Shown here piece after piece: positions 1-7,379 of a stretch of DNA of 10,711 bases. Numbering within the stretch: position 1 is the stretch's first letter; each line of letters starts with the position of its first letter. Source of the DNA: JBASNZ01 sp049657775 (lineage in GTDB: Bacteria > Actinomycetota > Coriobacteriia > Anaerosomatales > Anaerosomataceae); the NCBI GenBank assembly GCA_049657775.1, contig JBASNZ010000080.1, forward strand, positions 1-10,711. The letters run 5' to 3'. The notes beneath the pieces were generated by a model that saw only the letters and a program-made list of their open reading frames with translations, was not told the DNA's origin and made no database searches. Both the position numbers and the translations under genes were made by a program.

Positions 1-3000
1 ACCTCAAGAACGACTCTTCGAACGCGGGCCGCGGCACCGTCACGCTCTCGTGGGACGAGGTCGAAGGCGCCACGTCGTACCGGGTCTACCTGCACGACGG
101 CTATGCGTACCGGAGCGTCGGCACGGCCTACGGGTCCGGCTGGACGAGCCCGGCTACTCTGTTCCCCAGCGACACCACGATTGCCGCCTTCAGCGATCAG
201 AGTACGAGCAACCCGTTCGGATGGCCGTACGGTTCGCGCCCGCTCCGCGACGACCCGCGGCCGCTCTACGCCAAGACCGCGGGCACGCTCCTTGATGGGC
301 GCTCGGTGTACGTCTTCAAGGTCGTGCCGCAAAACGCGTGCGGGGCACTTCCGCTCGTGTCGTGCCCGCCTGTCGAGGTCTCGCTCGATGACCGGACCGT
401 GCGTCTCGACGCTGACGTGCACCACACCAGCCACTACCTGGGCGCACTCGCGGGTGACGAGGCCTGGGCCGAGCTCGACACAGCGGCCCTCACGCTTGCG
501 GCGGTCGACCTCTCGATCCCGGGATGGGGGCCTGATGCCTCGGTCTCGCGCCGCTACACCTCTGCCGAGACGAGCGCGGGACTCTTCGCACCCGGCTGGC
601 GCTTCAACTTCGAGCGCTCACTTTCAGTCGGTGCCACCACGGTCGTCCACACCGACGAGGCCGGTGAGGCGCAGGTCTTCCGTGCGGCCGGGTCCGGCGT
701 CTGGCTCGCGCCGCAGGGCTACATCGCCACACTCGAGTTCCACGACGTGTTCTTGCTCCCGGACTACTGGACGCTTTCCTCCAAAGGCGGCGAGGTCGCG
801 ACCTTCGACGCAGACGGTGTCCTCACCTGCGTCGCCGACAGGAGCGGGAACGAGACCGTCTATGACTGGAGCGGAGAGGACCTCGCGATCGAGGCGGCCA
901 ACGGTCAGCACATCGATGTCGATATCGAGGCCGGAAAGATCGTCTCCGCCAGCTACGCGACCACTGACGGCACGAGGCTCGTGGAGTACTCCGACGCGGC
1001 CGGGACAGCGGCGGTGACGCACTTTTCCGGCACGGAGCAGGAGTACGACACGGTCTACTCGTACGATGCACAAGGGCGCCTCACCGGTATCGAGGCCGCC
1101 GATGCGGGCTCCGAGTGGACGGCAGGCTACGGCAGCGCGGCCACGACGCTTTCTGTCGAGTGCGTGTCTGAGGGCGCGCCACCCGTGCGCCGGGACATCT
1201 CGGTTGACCTCGCGTCGCGCGCGGCGACCGTAACGACCGCTGCCGGCGCCACGCGCTACACGTGGAACCCCTCGGGCACGACAGCGTCTTCGAGCGCTGA
1301 GGGCTCGGCCACGCTCGTGACGGCCTTCGCCTACGACGGCGCGGGCAACCCGGTCCGCGAGGTCTCGCCGACCGGACGCGTGACGAGCCGCACGCATGAC
1401 GCTCGCGGCAACATCGCGGTCTCGCTTGACGAGGACGGACGCGCGAGCACGTACGTCTACAACGTCACCGACGACTGCACGTCTGAGACCGCGGGCAACG
1501 GAGCCGTCACCACGTGCACCTTCGACGCCGCAGGTCACGTGACCGTCGAGGAGAAGACGCTCACGGTCAGTGGCGAGAAGTCCCGCACCGAGTACACGTA
1601 CGAGGACGCTGGCGCGCACAAGGGCCGCCTCGTCTTCGAGCGGAGCCGCATCGATGCGACGGACTGGGCCGCTCGCACGTACGCGGACTTCGATCCGGTC
1701 ACGGGTGAGGCAGAGACCGTGACCGATGAGGACGTCGCCCTCGCGCAGGGCGAAGCGCCGGTCGATCTGGTGACCACGACCGGCCACGACGAGTTCGGAA
1801 ACGTGGTCGTCTCCACCGACGCGGCAGGTGTCGTGACGGCGTCTGCCTTCGACATCGCCGGGCGCGAGACCCGAAGCGAGGACGCCTCGGGTGTTGTCTC
1901 GCACACGGTCTACGACCGTCTCGGCAACGCCATCGAATCGTGGCGCAGCCACGAGTCTACGACCGCCAAGATCGGCTGGCGGCTGAGCACGTATGACGGA
2001 GCCGGATTGCTCACGAGCGAGACCGTGAAGGACTCATCGGGCGCGACGGTGTCGACAGTGACGTACTCTCACGACGCCTGCGGGCGCCAAGCCGCCTCGG
2101 ATGCGAGTGACGTCCCGGGCACGTCACAGACGGTCTATGACGAGCGCGGGAACGCGGCTCAGGTCCGCGAGGAGGGCGCTGCTGAGCTTCTTGCGGCCAT
2201 GACACGGACCACGTACGACTCCGAGGGGCAATCGACGGCGGTGCTCTCACCCGGTGCGGTCGCCGCGGCGGCGGAGACCACGTACACGGCAGCTGGCCGT
2301 GTCGCCGCCGTCGAGGAGCCCGACGGCTCGGCAACCGGGTACGGATATGACGCCGCAGGCGAGCTCGCGAGCCAGTCGTCGCCGTCTGAGGCAGGGACCG
2401 CGACGACCGTCTACGAGCACGACCTCGCTTCGCGCGTGACGCAGACCGGAGAACCCGACGGCTCGACGCTTACCTACACGTACGACCTCCTCGGGCGCAC
2501 CACCTCCGCGCAGGTGGCTGGCCATCCGGTGTCGACGACTGCGTACAACTCCTTAGGCTGGGTGCTCTCGGAGACTGACTTCGACGGCATCGTGAAGACG
2601 TACGCCTACGATGAGTGCGGCCGCGTGCTCACGGTCTCTCGCGGCGGGCTCGTGACCGAGGCGTCGTACGACGGCTGCGGGCGCACCCTTGAAGTCGAGA
2701 ATCCGGACGGGAGCGCGCGGGGCTTCGAGTACGACGCGTTCGGGCGCACGGTCAGGGAGTGGCAGCAAGCGAGTGACGGCACAGCGGCGCACGACGTCTC
2801 GACGGCGTATGACGCCGCAGGCAGGATCGAGGCGACGGACGACGCGGTGACCGGGACGTCACGCAGCGTCACCTACTCGGCGGAAGGCACCGTCACGATC
2901 GTGGAGACATCGGCCTCGCGCCAGGCGACCTCCGTCATCGACGGGACCGGACTGGCGCGTTTGACGGAAGGCGCGCTCTTAGGCACGCCGCTCGATCTCT

Positions 3001-4745
3001 CCGTCGTCGCGACCGATGCTGCCGGCCGGGTGACCGGCTGGGACTCAAGCACGCTTCCCGGACCGCGGCAGATCGCCTACGACGAAGCGGGCCGCCGGGT
3101 GCTGCAAGACGACGTGGCCGGACTCGCGGAGCTTACGAAGACCCCCGGACTCACCGTGAGCGTGCAAGACGCGACAGAGCCCCCGTCGCTCCCAGTGGGC
3201 GAGACCCCGCCATACCGCTACAGCGCTCTCACCGGTCTTAAGACCGGTGAGAGCTTCGCGTTCTCATTCGAAGACGAGGAGAGCGAGTACACCTACGACA
3301 GCTCCGGCCGCCTGGTCTCAGTTGCGCGAAACGGCGCTACCAGCACGTATGCGTACGATGCCGCCTCAGGCTCGCTTTCGGCCTACCGCAGGAGCGGCGA
3401 GGCGACGGTCGCTCTTGCGTATGACACGGCCGGGCGGATCACCTCCGCGGGGACGAGGGTCTTCGCTCACGACGACCTCGGGCGCCGCACGTACGCGGGC
3501 ACGTCGGCTGAGCCGAGCCAGACCGTCTACGCCTGGTCAGGCGAGAGACTCACGGGATACACGGCTCCGGGTGTGAGCTCGAGCTTCGTCTACGACGCGA
3601 GCGGTCAGCGGATCCGGAGCGTGGTCTCAAGCGGGTCGGTGACCACCACGATCACGTGGGACTACGACGGACTCGCCCTCAAGGGGTTCGGCGCCGAGCG
3701 GAGCGGCGGCACCACAGAGGCGATCGAGTACCTCTTCGACGGAAACGGACAGGTGGCGGGGGGCGCCTTCGCGGCGACCGATACGACCGCCGTCGCCTTC
3801 GGCATCGTCACGACCGACCGCGGAGACGTCCGCGTGCTGAGGGACTCGATCGGGACCGCTTTTGCGTACTACGTCTACGACGCGTACGGCAATCCAGCGG
3901 GCGTTTCGGTGAGGCAGACGACCAGGGTATCCTCCGCGCTCGCTGCGCGTATTGCCGAGGCGAACGTGCTCCGCTACGCGGGGTACTGCCGCGACGAGTA
4001 CTCGGGACTCTACTACTGCAGCCAGCGCTACTACGATCCCGAGAGCGCATGCTTCATCAGCAAGGACCCGGCACGTGCTGATGGGGAGGAGAGCGCGTAT
4101 CTCTACTGTGGCGGGGATCCCGTGGGGAAGAGCGACCCGAGCGGGATGTGGGATGAAGCGATCCACCATGACAAGACCTATGCTTGGTTGAAGGATTGCG
4201 GCGTTAATAGCACGGTCACAAAGAATTGGGTTGCCGACGGGAATCAGTCAGTGGATAAGGACTACGGGACATGGCCGCTAGCATTTGTCGCTTGCACCCT
4301 AGGCTTCTACGATGGCCGTCCGGGTGGCTGGATGTGGTACCACTTCAACCGGTACGTGAGCAAGACCAACGGGTGGGTGGTGATTGACGGCATGATTCGC
4401 TTCGAACCGAAGCGCCTCACGTTCGGGATGGGTGCCATCGACTCTAGATCTGACTTCAGTAGGGACCAGTGGAACAGGGCAGTCAAAGCATGGCGTGCCG
4501 GGAATCACAAGGAGGGTGCGAGGAGGATTGGCAGGGGTCTGCACGCCGTCCAGGACGCGTGGGCTCATGGTAGTTGCGGGTGGTACTGGGTCCACGCCCT
4601 GGACAACTTCTCTCTAGGAAAGGGTGGACTGCACAAGCACATCGACGAGTGGGAGTGGTATCCGCCCAACGGGCAAGACCGGAAGATCGGCACGTATGAA
4701 GCGACTCTCAAGTACTACCGTGATTTTGCGGGTGCGGTGAAATAG
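1..4745 (+). CDS. RHS/YD-repeat polymorphic toxin, 5'-partial, with C-terminal metal-hydrolase-like tip
   Basis: The frame is open from base 3 to the TAG at 4743-4745 (1580 visible residues), so the true start lies left of the window. GTG at 306 is internal, because the 101 codons before it read as a fibronectin-III-like stretch (TVTLSWDEVEGATSYRVY). Residues ~165-212 resemble DUF6531 (DLSIPGWGP...RRYTS...FAPGWRFNFERSL). Roughly two dozen YD repeats (YDxxGR, TYxYD) follow. The RHS-associated core occupies ~1280-1381 (YDAYGNP, LRYAGYCRDEYSGLYYCSQR, YYDPE) and ends at DPSG (1378-1381). These proteins are exported, form a shell around a variable C-terminal toxin and act against competing cells. 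The tip after DPSG is described separately. Base composition becomes less GC-rich near 4150, as expected for an exchanged tip. The family call is secure; the toxin activity is inferred. Confidence 0.93.
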   Translation, partial: LKNDSSNAGRGTVTLSWDEVEGATSYRVYLHDGYAYRSVGTAYGSGWTSPATLFPSDTTIAAFSDQSTSNPFGWPYGSRPLRDDPRPLYAKTAGTLLDGRSVYVFKVVPQNACGALPLVSCPPVEVSLDDRTVRLDADVHHTSHYLGALAGDEAWAELDTAALTLAAVDLSIPGWGPDASVSRRYTSAETSAGLFAPGWRFNFERSLSVGATTVVHTDEAGEAQVFRAAGSGVWLAPQGYIATLEFHDVFLLPDYWTLSSKGGEVATFDADGVLTCVADRSGNETVYDWSGEDLAIEAANGQHIDVDIEAGKIVSASYATTDGTRLVEYSDAAGTAAVTHFSGTEQEYDTVYSYDAQGRLTGIEAADAGSEWTAGYGSAATTLSVECVSEGAPPVRRDISVDLASRAATVTTAAGATRYTWNPSGTTASSSAEGSATLVTAFAYDGAGNPVREVSPTGRVTSRTHDARGNIAVSLDEDGRASTYVYNVTDDCTSETAGNGAVTTCTFDAAGHVTVEEKTLTVSGEKSRTEYTYEDAGAHKGRLVFERSRIDATDWAARTYADFDPVTGEAETVTDEDVALAQGEAPVDLVTTTGHDEFGNVVVSTDAAGVVTASAFDIAGRETRSEDASGVVSHTVYDRLGNAIESWRSHESTTAKIGWRLSTYDGAGLLTSETVKDSSGATVSTVTYSHDACGRQAASDASDVPGTSQTVYDERGNAAQVREEGAAELLAAMTRTTYDSEGQSTAVLSPGAVAAAAETTYTAAGRVAAVEEPDGSATGYGYDAAGELASQSSPSEAGTATTVYEHDLASRVTQTGEPDGSTLTYTYDLLGRTTSAQVAGHPVSTTAYNSLGWVLSETDFDGIVKTYAYDECGRVLTVSRGGLVTEASYDGCGRTLEVENPDGSARGFEYDAFGRTVREWQQASDGTAAHDVSTAYDAAGRIEATDDAVTGTSRSVTYSAEGTVTIVETSASRQATSVIDGTGLARLTEGALLGTPLDLSVVATDAAGRVTGWDSSTLPGPRQIAYDEAGRRVLQDDVAGLAELTKTPGLTVSVQDATEPPSLPVGETPPYRYSALTGLKTGESFAFSFEDEESEYTYDSSGRLVSVARNGATSTYAYDAASGSLSAYRRSGEATVALAYDTAGRITSAGTRVFAHDDLGRRTYAGTSAEPSQTVYAWSGERLTGYTAPGVSSSFVYDASGQRIRSVVSSGSVTTTITWDYDGLALKGFGAERSGGTTEAIEYLFDGNGQVAGGAFAATDTTAVAFGIVTTDRGDVRVLRDSIGTAFAYYVYDAYGNPAGVSVRQTTRVSSALAARIAEANVLRYAGYCRDEYSGLYYCSQRYYDPESACFISKDPARADGEESAYLYCGGDPVGKSDPSGMWDEAIHHDKTYAWLKDCGVNSTVTKNWVADGNQSVDKDYGTWPLAFVACTLGFYDGRPGGWMWYHFNRYVSKTNGWVVIDGMIRFEPKRLTFGMGAIDSRSDFSRDQWNRAVKAWRAGNHKEGARRIGRGLHAVQDAWAHGSCGWYWVHALDNFSLGKGGLHKHIDEWEWYPPNGQDRKIGTYEATLKYYRDFAGAVK
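4146..4745 (+). other. C-terminal toxin tip of the RHS protein (Zn-PLC / P1-nuclease-like, inferred)
   Basis: This is residues 1382-1580 of the RHS protein, immediately after the DPSG end of the core. Visible candidate metal ligands are H1388/H1389 and D1390 (IHHDKTYAWL), D1418 and D1420 (VDKDYG), H1447 (MWYHFN), H1514, D1518 and H1522 (LHAVQDAWAHG), H1531 and D1534 (VHALD), and H1544/H1546 with D1548 (LHKHIDEW). An early His, a lone Asp, a lone His, then HxxxD...H and a late His-acid pair is the ligand order known in zinc-dependent phospholipase C, S1/P1 nuclease and HET-C-like proteins. The LHxxxDxxAH segment is especially like the latter. Spacing is shorter than in classical phospholipase C. 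Lipase or nuclease activity is therefore an inference from motif pattern only. A homologous copy lies at 5440-5910. Confidence 0.6.
4329..4349 (+). repeat. Tip-homology repeat, copy in the RHS gene (second copy 5512-5532)
   Basis: These 21 bases, encoding most of WMWYHFN, are identical to 5512-5532. They lie inside a longer diverged homology of about 4251-4742 against 5455-5907. Such homology between an active tip and an orphan tip could support recombination, and it also dates the two as relatives rather than chance neighbours. Confidence 0.8.
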
Positions 4746-4746
4746 G

Positions 4747-5436
4747 ATGAAACTGGGACATATCGGTGCTGAGACGGGAACCACGCATCTGGTGGACGCG
4801 GGATCGATTGCGTCGGTGGTACTGCTCGCACGCATCGCATCGCTTCTCGTAGGAATCTGGTTTGCGTTGCTCGATTCACGATCCACGGGGTCGTCCCTGG
4901 GGTTCGGAGTCGTCGCGTTCGTGTTCATCGTGGTGTTGGCGACGACTGTCGACTTGCCGTGGCGCTACAAGGTCGGCGGTCGAAGGGCTCTTGCGTTCCT
5001 GACCGGTGCAGTCTTGATTACCGTGCTTATCGGCTCCCAGAACTTGAATATCGCGTTGAGCGCGCCCACCCTGCCGATGTGGGCCAACATCGCAGTCTCC
5101 GCAATAAGCACGCTGGCATACCTGCTTGCGGGGGTGTTGGTGGCCGTGAACGGATTCCGCAGTATCCGGGAGAGCAATCGAGGGTTCTGGGGGTTCGGGA
5201 GAGTCCTTCTCGGCTCCTCCGTTCTGGCAATCGCGCTCTTTGTTCTGCTGGCCGGGATATGGAATGGAGGCCAGGCCTGGCTGGCTGGGTGGTTGTTCGC
5301 CCTGGACTGGCCGATAGTGGTGCTGCTTCTGGTCTGGTGGCTCGCAAGCAGTAGCTACACTCGACGCCCGAAGAGTGTGTCTGACACTGCCACCGGATTG
5401 CAGTCAACTGTCGAGGATATGGGTCCGAGACGATGA
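4747..5436 (+). CDS. Multi-pass membrane protein, candidate immunity protein to the RHS tip
   Basis: This 229-residue protein starts at ATG 4747, one base after the toxin stop, so translation is probably coupled; no strong ribosome binding site is visible. Six hydrophobic segments can be read at about 19-42, 50-69, 80-98, 112-136, 151-173 and 180-202. A basic loop (PWRYKVGGRR) lies before the third, and a polar, probably cytoplasmic tail at the end. No enzymatic motif is recognised. Genes placed directly behind an exchangeable RHS tip normally encode its cognate immunity protein, and a membrane location would suit a toxin that attacks membranes or enters through them. A second protein of similar topology follows the second tip copy (5864-6508), which supports the pairing. 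Function is inferred from position and duplication, not from family recognition. Confidence 0.75.
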   Translation: MKLGHIGAETGTTHLVDAGSIASVVLLARIASLLVGIWFALLDSRSTGSSLGFGVVAFVFIVVLATTVDLPWRYKVGGRRALAFLTGAVLITVLIGSQNLNIALSAPTLPMWANIAVSAISTLAYLLAGVLVAVNGFRSIRESNRGFWGFGRVLLGSSVLAIALFVLLAGIWNGGQAWLAGWLFALDWPIVVLLLVWWLASSSYTRRPKSVSDTATGLQSTVEDMGPRR

Positions 5437-5439
5437 ACC

Positions 5440-5910
5440 GTGATAGAGGGTCGCGTGGTCGACGAGGATTACTCATCTGTCACTGCGGGTCTCGGATTGG
5501 GTCCCATCAACTGGATGTGGTACCACTTCAACAAGTACGCGCCCCAATACAACGGGTGGGTGTTCATCGGACCGATGCCGCTCGTGGACTATTCTGCGCT
5601 CACATTCGGACTTGCGTCGGTCGATTCACGGAGGGACTTCTCTCGCGATCAGTTCAATCGGGCGGTCAGAGCTTGGCGCGCAGGGGACAAGAAGGAAGGC
5701 GCGCGGCGCATCGGGATGGGCATGCACGCACGGCAGGATGCATGGGCGCACGGCGACATGTTCCCGTACGCACACACCGATGACCAGGCCCCGTGGCTCC
5801 AGCGGATTGATGATTGGACCTGGAACCCGCCGAACGGTCAGGATCGACGCAAAGGGTGTGAAGATGAGACGGTTGCATACTACCTGGAGTTCGCAGCAGC
5901 TGTGCGCTAG
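5440..5910 (+). CDS. Orphan, N-terminally truncated RHS toxin tip (silent cassette)
   Basis: This 156-codon frame is clearly homologous to the tip of the upstream RHS protein. By hand alignment about two thirds of residues are identical over ~80 positions from WMWYHFN to QDAWAHG, and both copies share PPNGQDR and the YY..FA.AV ending. It begins at the segment equivalent to VDKDYG (here VDEDYS), so it lacks the early His-His-Asp ligands, and it has no RHS core. The late LHKHID motif reads WLQRID, so both His are missing, while the H..D of VHALD is kept as AHTDD. GTG 5440 is the first start, only one codon after the preceding gene's TGA and in the same frame, with no ribosome binding site at a useful distance. 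It is probably not made as an active toxin. It may be a donor for tip switching by recombination or a decaying remnant. Confidence 0.75.
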   Translation: MIEGRVVDEDYSSVTAGLGLGPINWMWYHFNKYAPQYNGWVFIGPMPLVDYSALTFGLASVDSRRDFSRDQFNRAVRAWRAGDKKEGARRIGMGMHARQDAWAHGDMFPYAHTDDQAPWLQRIDDWTWNPPNGQDRRKGCEDETVAYYLEFAAAVR

Positions 5911-6508
5911 ACACACACAAGCGCCGGAAGCCGGTGAGTCGCTACACCAAGACGCGACAGCCATCTCGGCACGGCAGGAAGTTGCGTGCACGGTCTTGCT
6001 CGCAAACTCGGCATGGATTCTCGCGAACGTGGCTGCGCGCGGGGGTCGTCTTCTCGAAGTCAATAGCGTACCCTCTCAGGGCGCGACTTGGATTTGGTTC
6101 GCGTCGATGATGACGCTGTTTGTTCTTTCGGATGACTTCCTCAGGAGAATACCGAGTCTCTTTCGATGGGGTGCCCTCGTCGGCGCGATCATGCTGGCCT
6201 CGGTCGCCGGTTGGCAGGCCCGAGTAATAACGAGCAACTCACTTCCTGCTGTGCTCGTGGAACGTACGCTCGGCCACGTGTTTTTGCTCGTCCTGGTCAA
6301 CTCTGCTGCTATCGCGGCGCTCGGCGCCTATCGCGCCCTGGATAGTCCGTCGACTGCAAGGCGAGGCACAGTGCTGCCTGTGTTCCTGACCATTGGGCTA
6401 CTGTTTGTGCTGCCAGGGATTCTGCTGGGCATCGTTGGACTCGCCGGGGGAGAGGAAGCACTCCTGCTGACGGGGTGGTATCGACGAGCGTCCTACCCGG
6501 GTCGGTGA
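5864..6508 (+). CDS. Second membrane immunity-like protein, probably frameshifted at its C terminus
   Basis: The frame gives 214 residues from ATG 5864, which overlaps the end of the orphan tip and follows an AAAGGG at 5851-5856 with a 7-nt gap. This start is chosen for that site; hydrophobic sequence begins only near residue 40. Hydrophobic segments lie at about 39-57, 74-89, 102-118, 136-153 and 168-196, matching the order, loop charges and spacing of the protein at 4747-5436, including a shared GW after the fifth segment. Sequence identity is low but the topology matches. After W205 the annotated frame adds only nine polar residues. The alternative frame from 6478 gives 28 more codons to TAA 6562-6564 and resembles the sixth segment of the first copy. 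It is probably the immunity partner of the orphan tip. Confidence 0.65.
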   Translation: MRRLHTTWSSQQLCARHTQAPEAGESLHQDATAISARQEVACTVLLANSAWILANVAARGGRLLEVNSVPSQGATWIWFASMMTLFVLSDDFLRRIPSLFRWGALVGAIMLASVAGWQARVITSNSLPAVLVERTLGHVFLLVLVNSAAIAALGAYRALDSPSTARRGTVLPVFLTIGLLFVLPGILLGIVGLAGGEEALLLTGWYRRASYPGR

Positions 6509-6564
6509 TCGCCATCGTCCGGTGGCTGCTGGCGAGATTTGCCGCCCGAGTCACGCCCCGCTAA

Positions 6565-6680
6565 AGTGTGAAGCCGCCCCCATGCCGCGAAATGAGGCCG
6601 GACCCTCCCCGGCGGCACCTGCCGGCGTCATCGCTGTCCCGCGTGGTTGCCGCACTCGTGGCCGGGTATTCGCAGGCCCT
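6565..6680. other. Convergent intergenic gap with no convincing terminator
   Basis: This 116-base gap lies between the + strand immunity-like gene and the - strand gene ending at 6681. The only hairpin seen is weak: 5-base arms at 6609-6613 and 6621-6625 around a 7-base loop. There is no T-run on either strand. I see no RNA gene or short ORF with support here. Confidence 0.5.
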
Positions 6681-7358
6681 CTACGGGAAGTACTGCTCGT
6701 TGATGGCGGTGATAACGCCGTCTTCGAGCGTCACCCAGTACCAGACCTCATCAGCGCGCGGGAAGGCGCTGCTCGCGCCGGTGTACATGTCTCGCCATGT
6801 CGCCCAAGACACGGGATATCCGTCTGCAGTGAAGTGCGCCTCCCACGTGGTGACGGTCACCGTCACACCTGGCGAGACCGGCCACGTGCGCACCTTCTCG
6901 CTCTGGTTGACGATGAAGTAGTCGTTCGGGGGCGGCGACTCCTCGCCGGCGGCTGTGGCGGCGGCCGCAGCTTCGTCTCCGCCCAACAACTGGGCATAGT
7001 CGACGCCGAGATACGTCTTTCCGCCCTTGGTTGTGAGCTTCTCGATCTTGGAGAAGAAGCGGCCGTCCTTGGAGTCCCATGCCGACACCGGGGTAGCGGG
7101 CTCCGTTGGGGTGGTGATGGCACTCTCGCCAGGGTTGGCGTCAGTTGAGCCCGGGATATCCGTCGTTGTGGAGGTGGTTTCGGTCTCTGTTGCGGTTACC
7201 TCGGCGGACGAGTCGACCGTAGCCGGGGGAGTCACGGTCTCCGGCGTGGTGTCGCGGGTGAGCAGGTAGATTCCGAGTCCGCCCACTGCGGCCGCCGCGA
7301 TCGCCACCCCTGCGATCACCAGTACGGCCTTCTTGCCCTTGAGCTCCACGACAATCAC
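6681..7358 (-). CDS. Membrane-anchored extracytoplasmic protein of unknown function
   Basis: This is a 225-residue protein read from GTG 7358. A GTG at 7349, three codons in, is better placed behind GAGGGG (8-nt gap) and may be the true start, giving MELKGKKAVLV. A short basic stretch precedes one transmembrane segment at ~10-34. A Thr/Pro/Ala/Glu-rich low-complexity linker follows to ~92. The C-terminal ~130 residues look folded (GRFFSKIEKL, YLGVDYAQLLGGDEA, NDYFIVNQSEKVRTWPV, ending VITAINEQYFP). The order GGDEA, NDYFIVN, R-T-x-P-V and EQY-x-P resembles an uncharacterised domain I recall from actinobacterial secreted proteins, but I cannot name it. An internal Ala/Gly-rich insert lies at 128-140. 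It starts 21 bases after the MFS stop, so the two are probably one transcript. Confidence 0.82.
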   Translation of the reverse strand: MIVVELKGKKAVLVIAGVAIAAAAVGGLGIYLLTRDTTPETVTPPATVDSSAEVTATETETTSTTTDIPGSTDANPGESAITTPTEPATPVSAWDSKDGRFFSKIEKLTTKGGKTYLGVDYAQLLGGDEAAAAATAAGEESPPPNDYFIVNQSEKVRTWPVSPGVTVTVTTWEAHFTADGYPVSWATWRDMYTGASSAFPRADEVWYWVTLEDGVITAINEQYFP

Positions 7359-7379
7359 CCCTCAATCATACCCCCGCGG

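Noticed and set aside
306..308. GTG as start of the RHS gene
   Set aside because: The same frame is open to the left edge and encodes a fibronectin-III-like stretch, so this is an internal valine codon.
624..1952. Long - strand open frame (442 codons) antisense to the RHS gene
   Set aside because: It is an Arg/Val-rich shadow of GC-rich YD-repeat coding sequence, with no recognisable domain and complete overlap with a secure gene.
6609..6625. Possible terminator hairpin between the convergent genes
   Set aside because: It has only five base pairs and no T-run on either strand.
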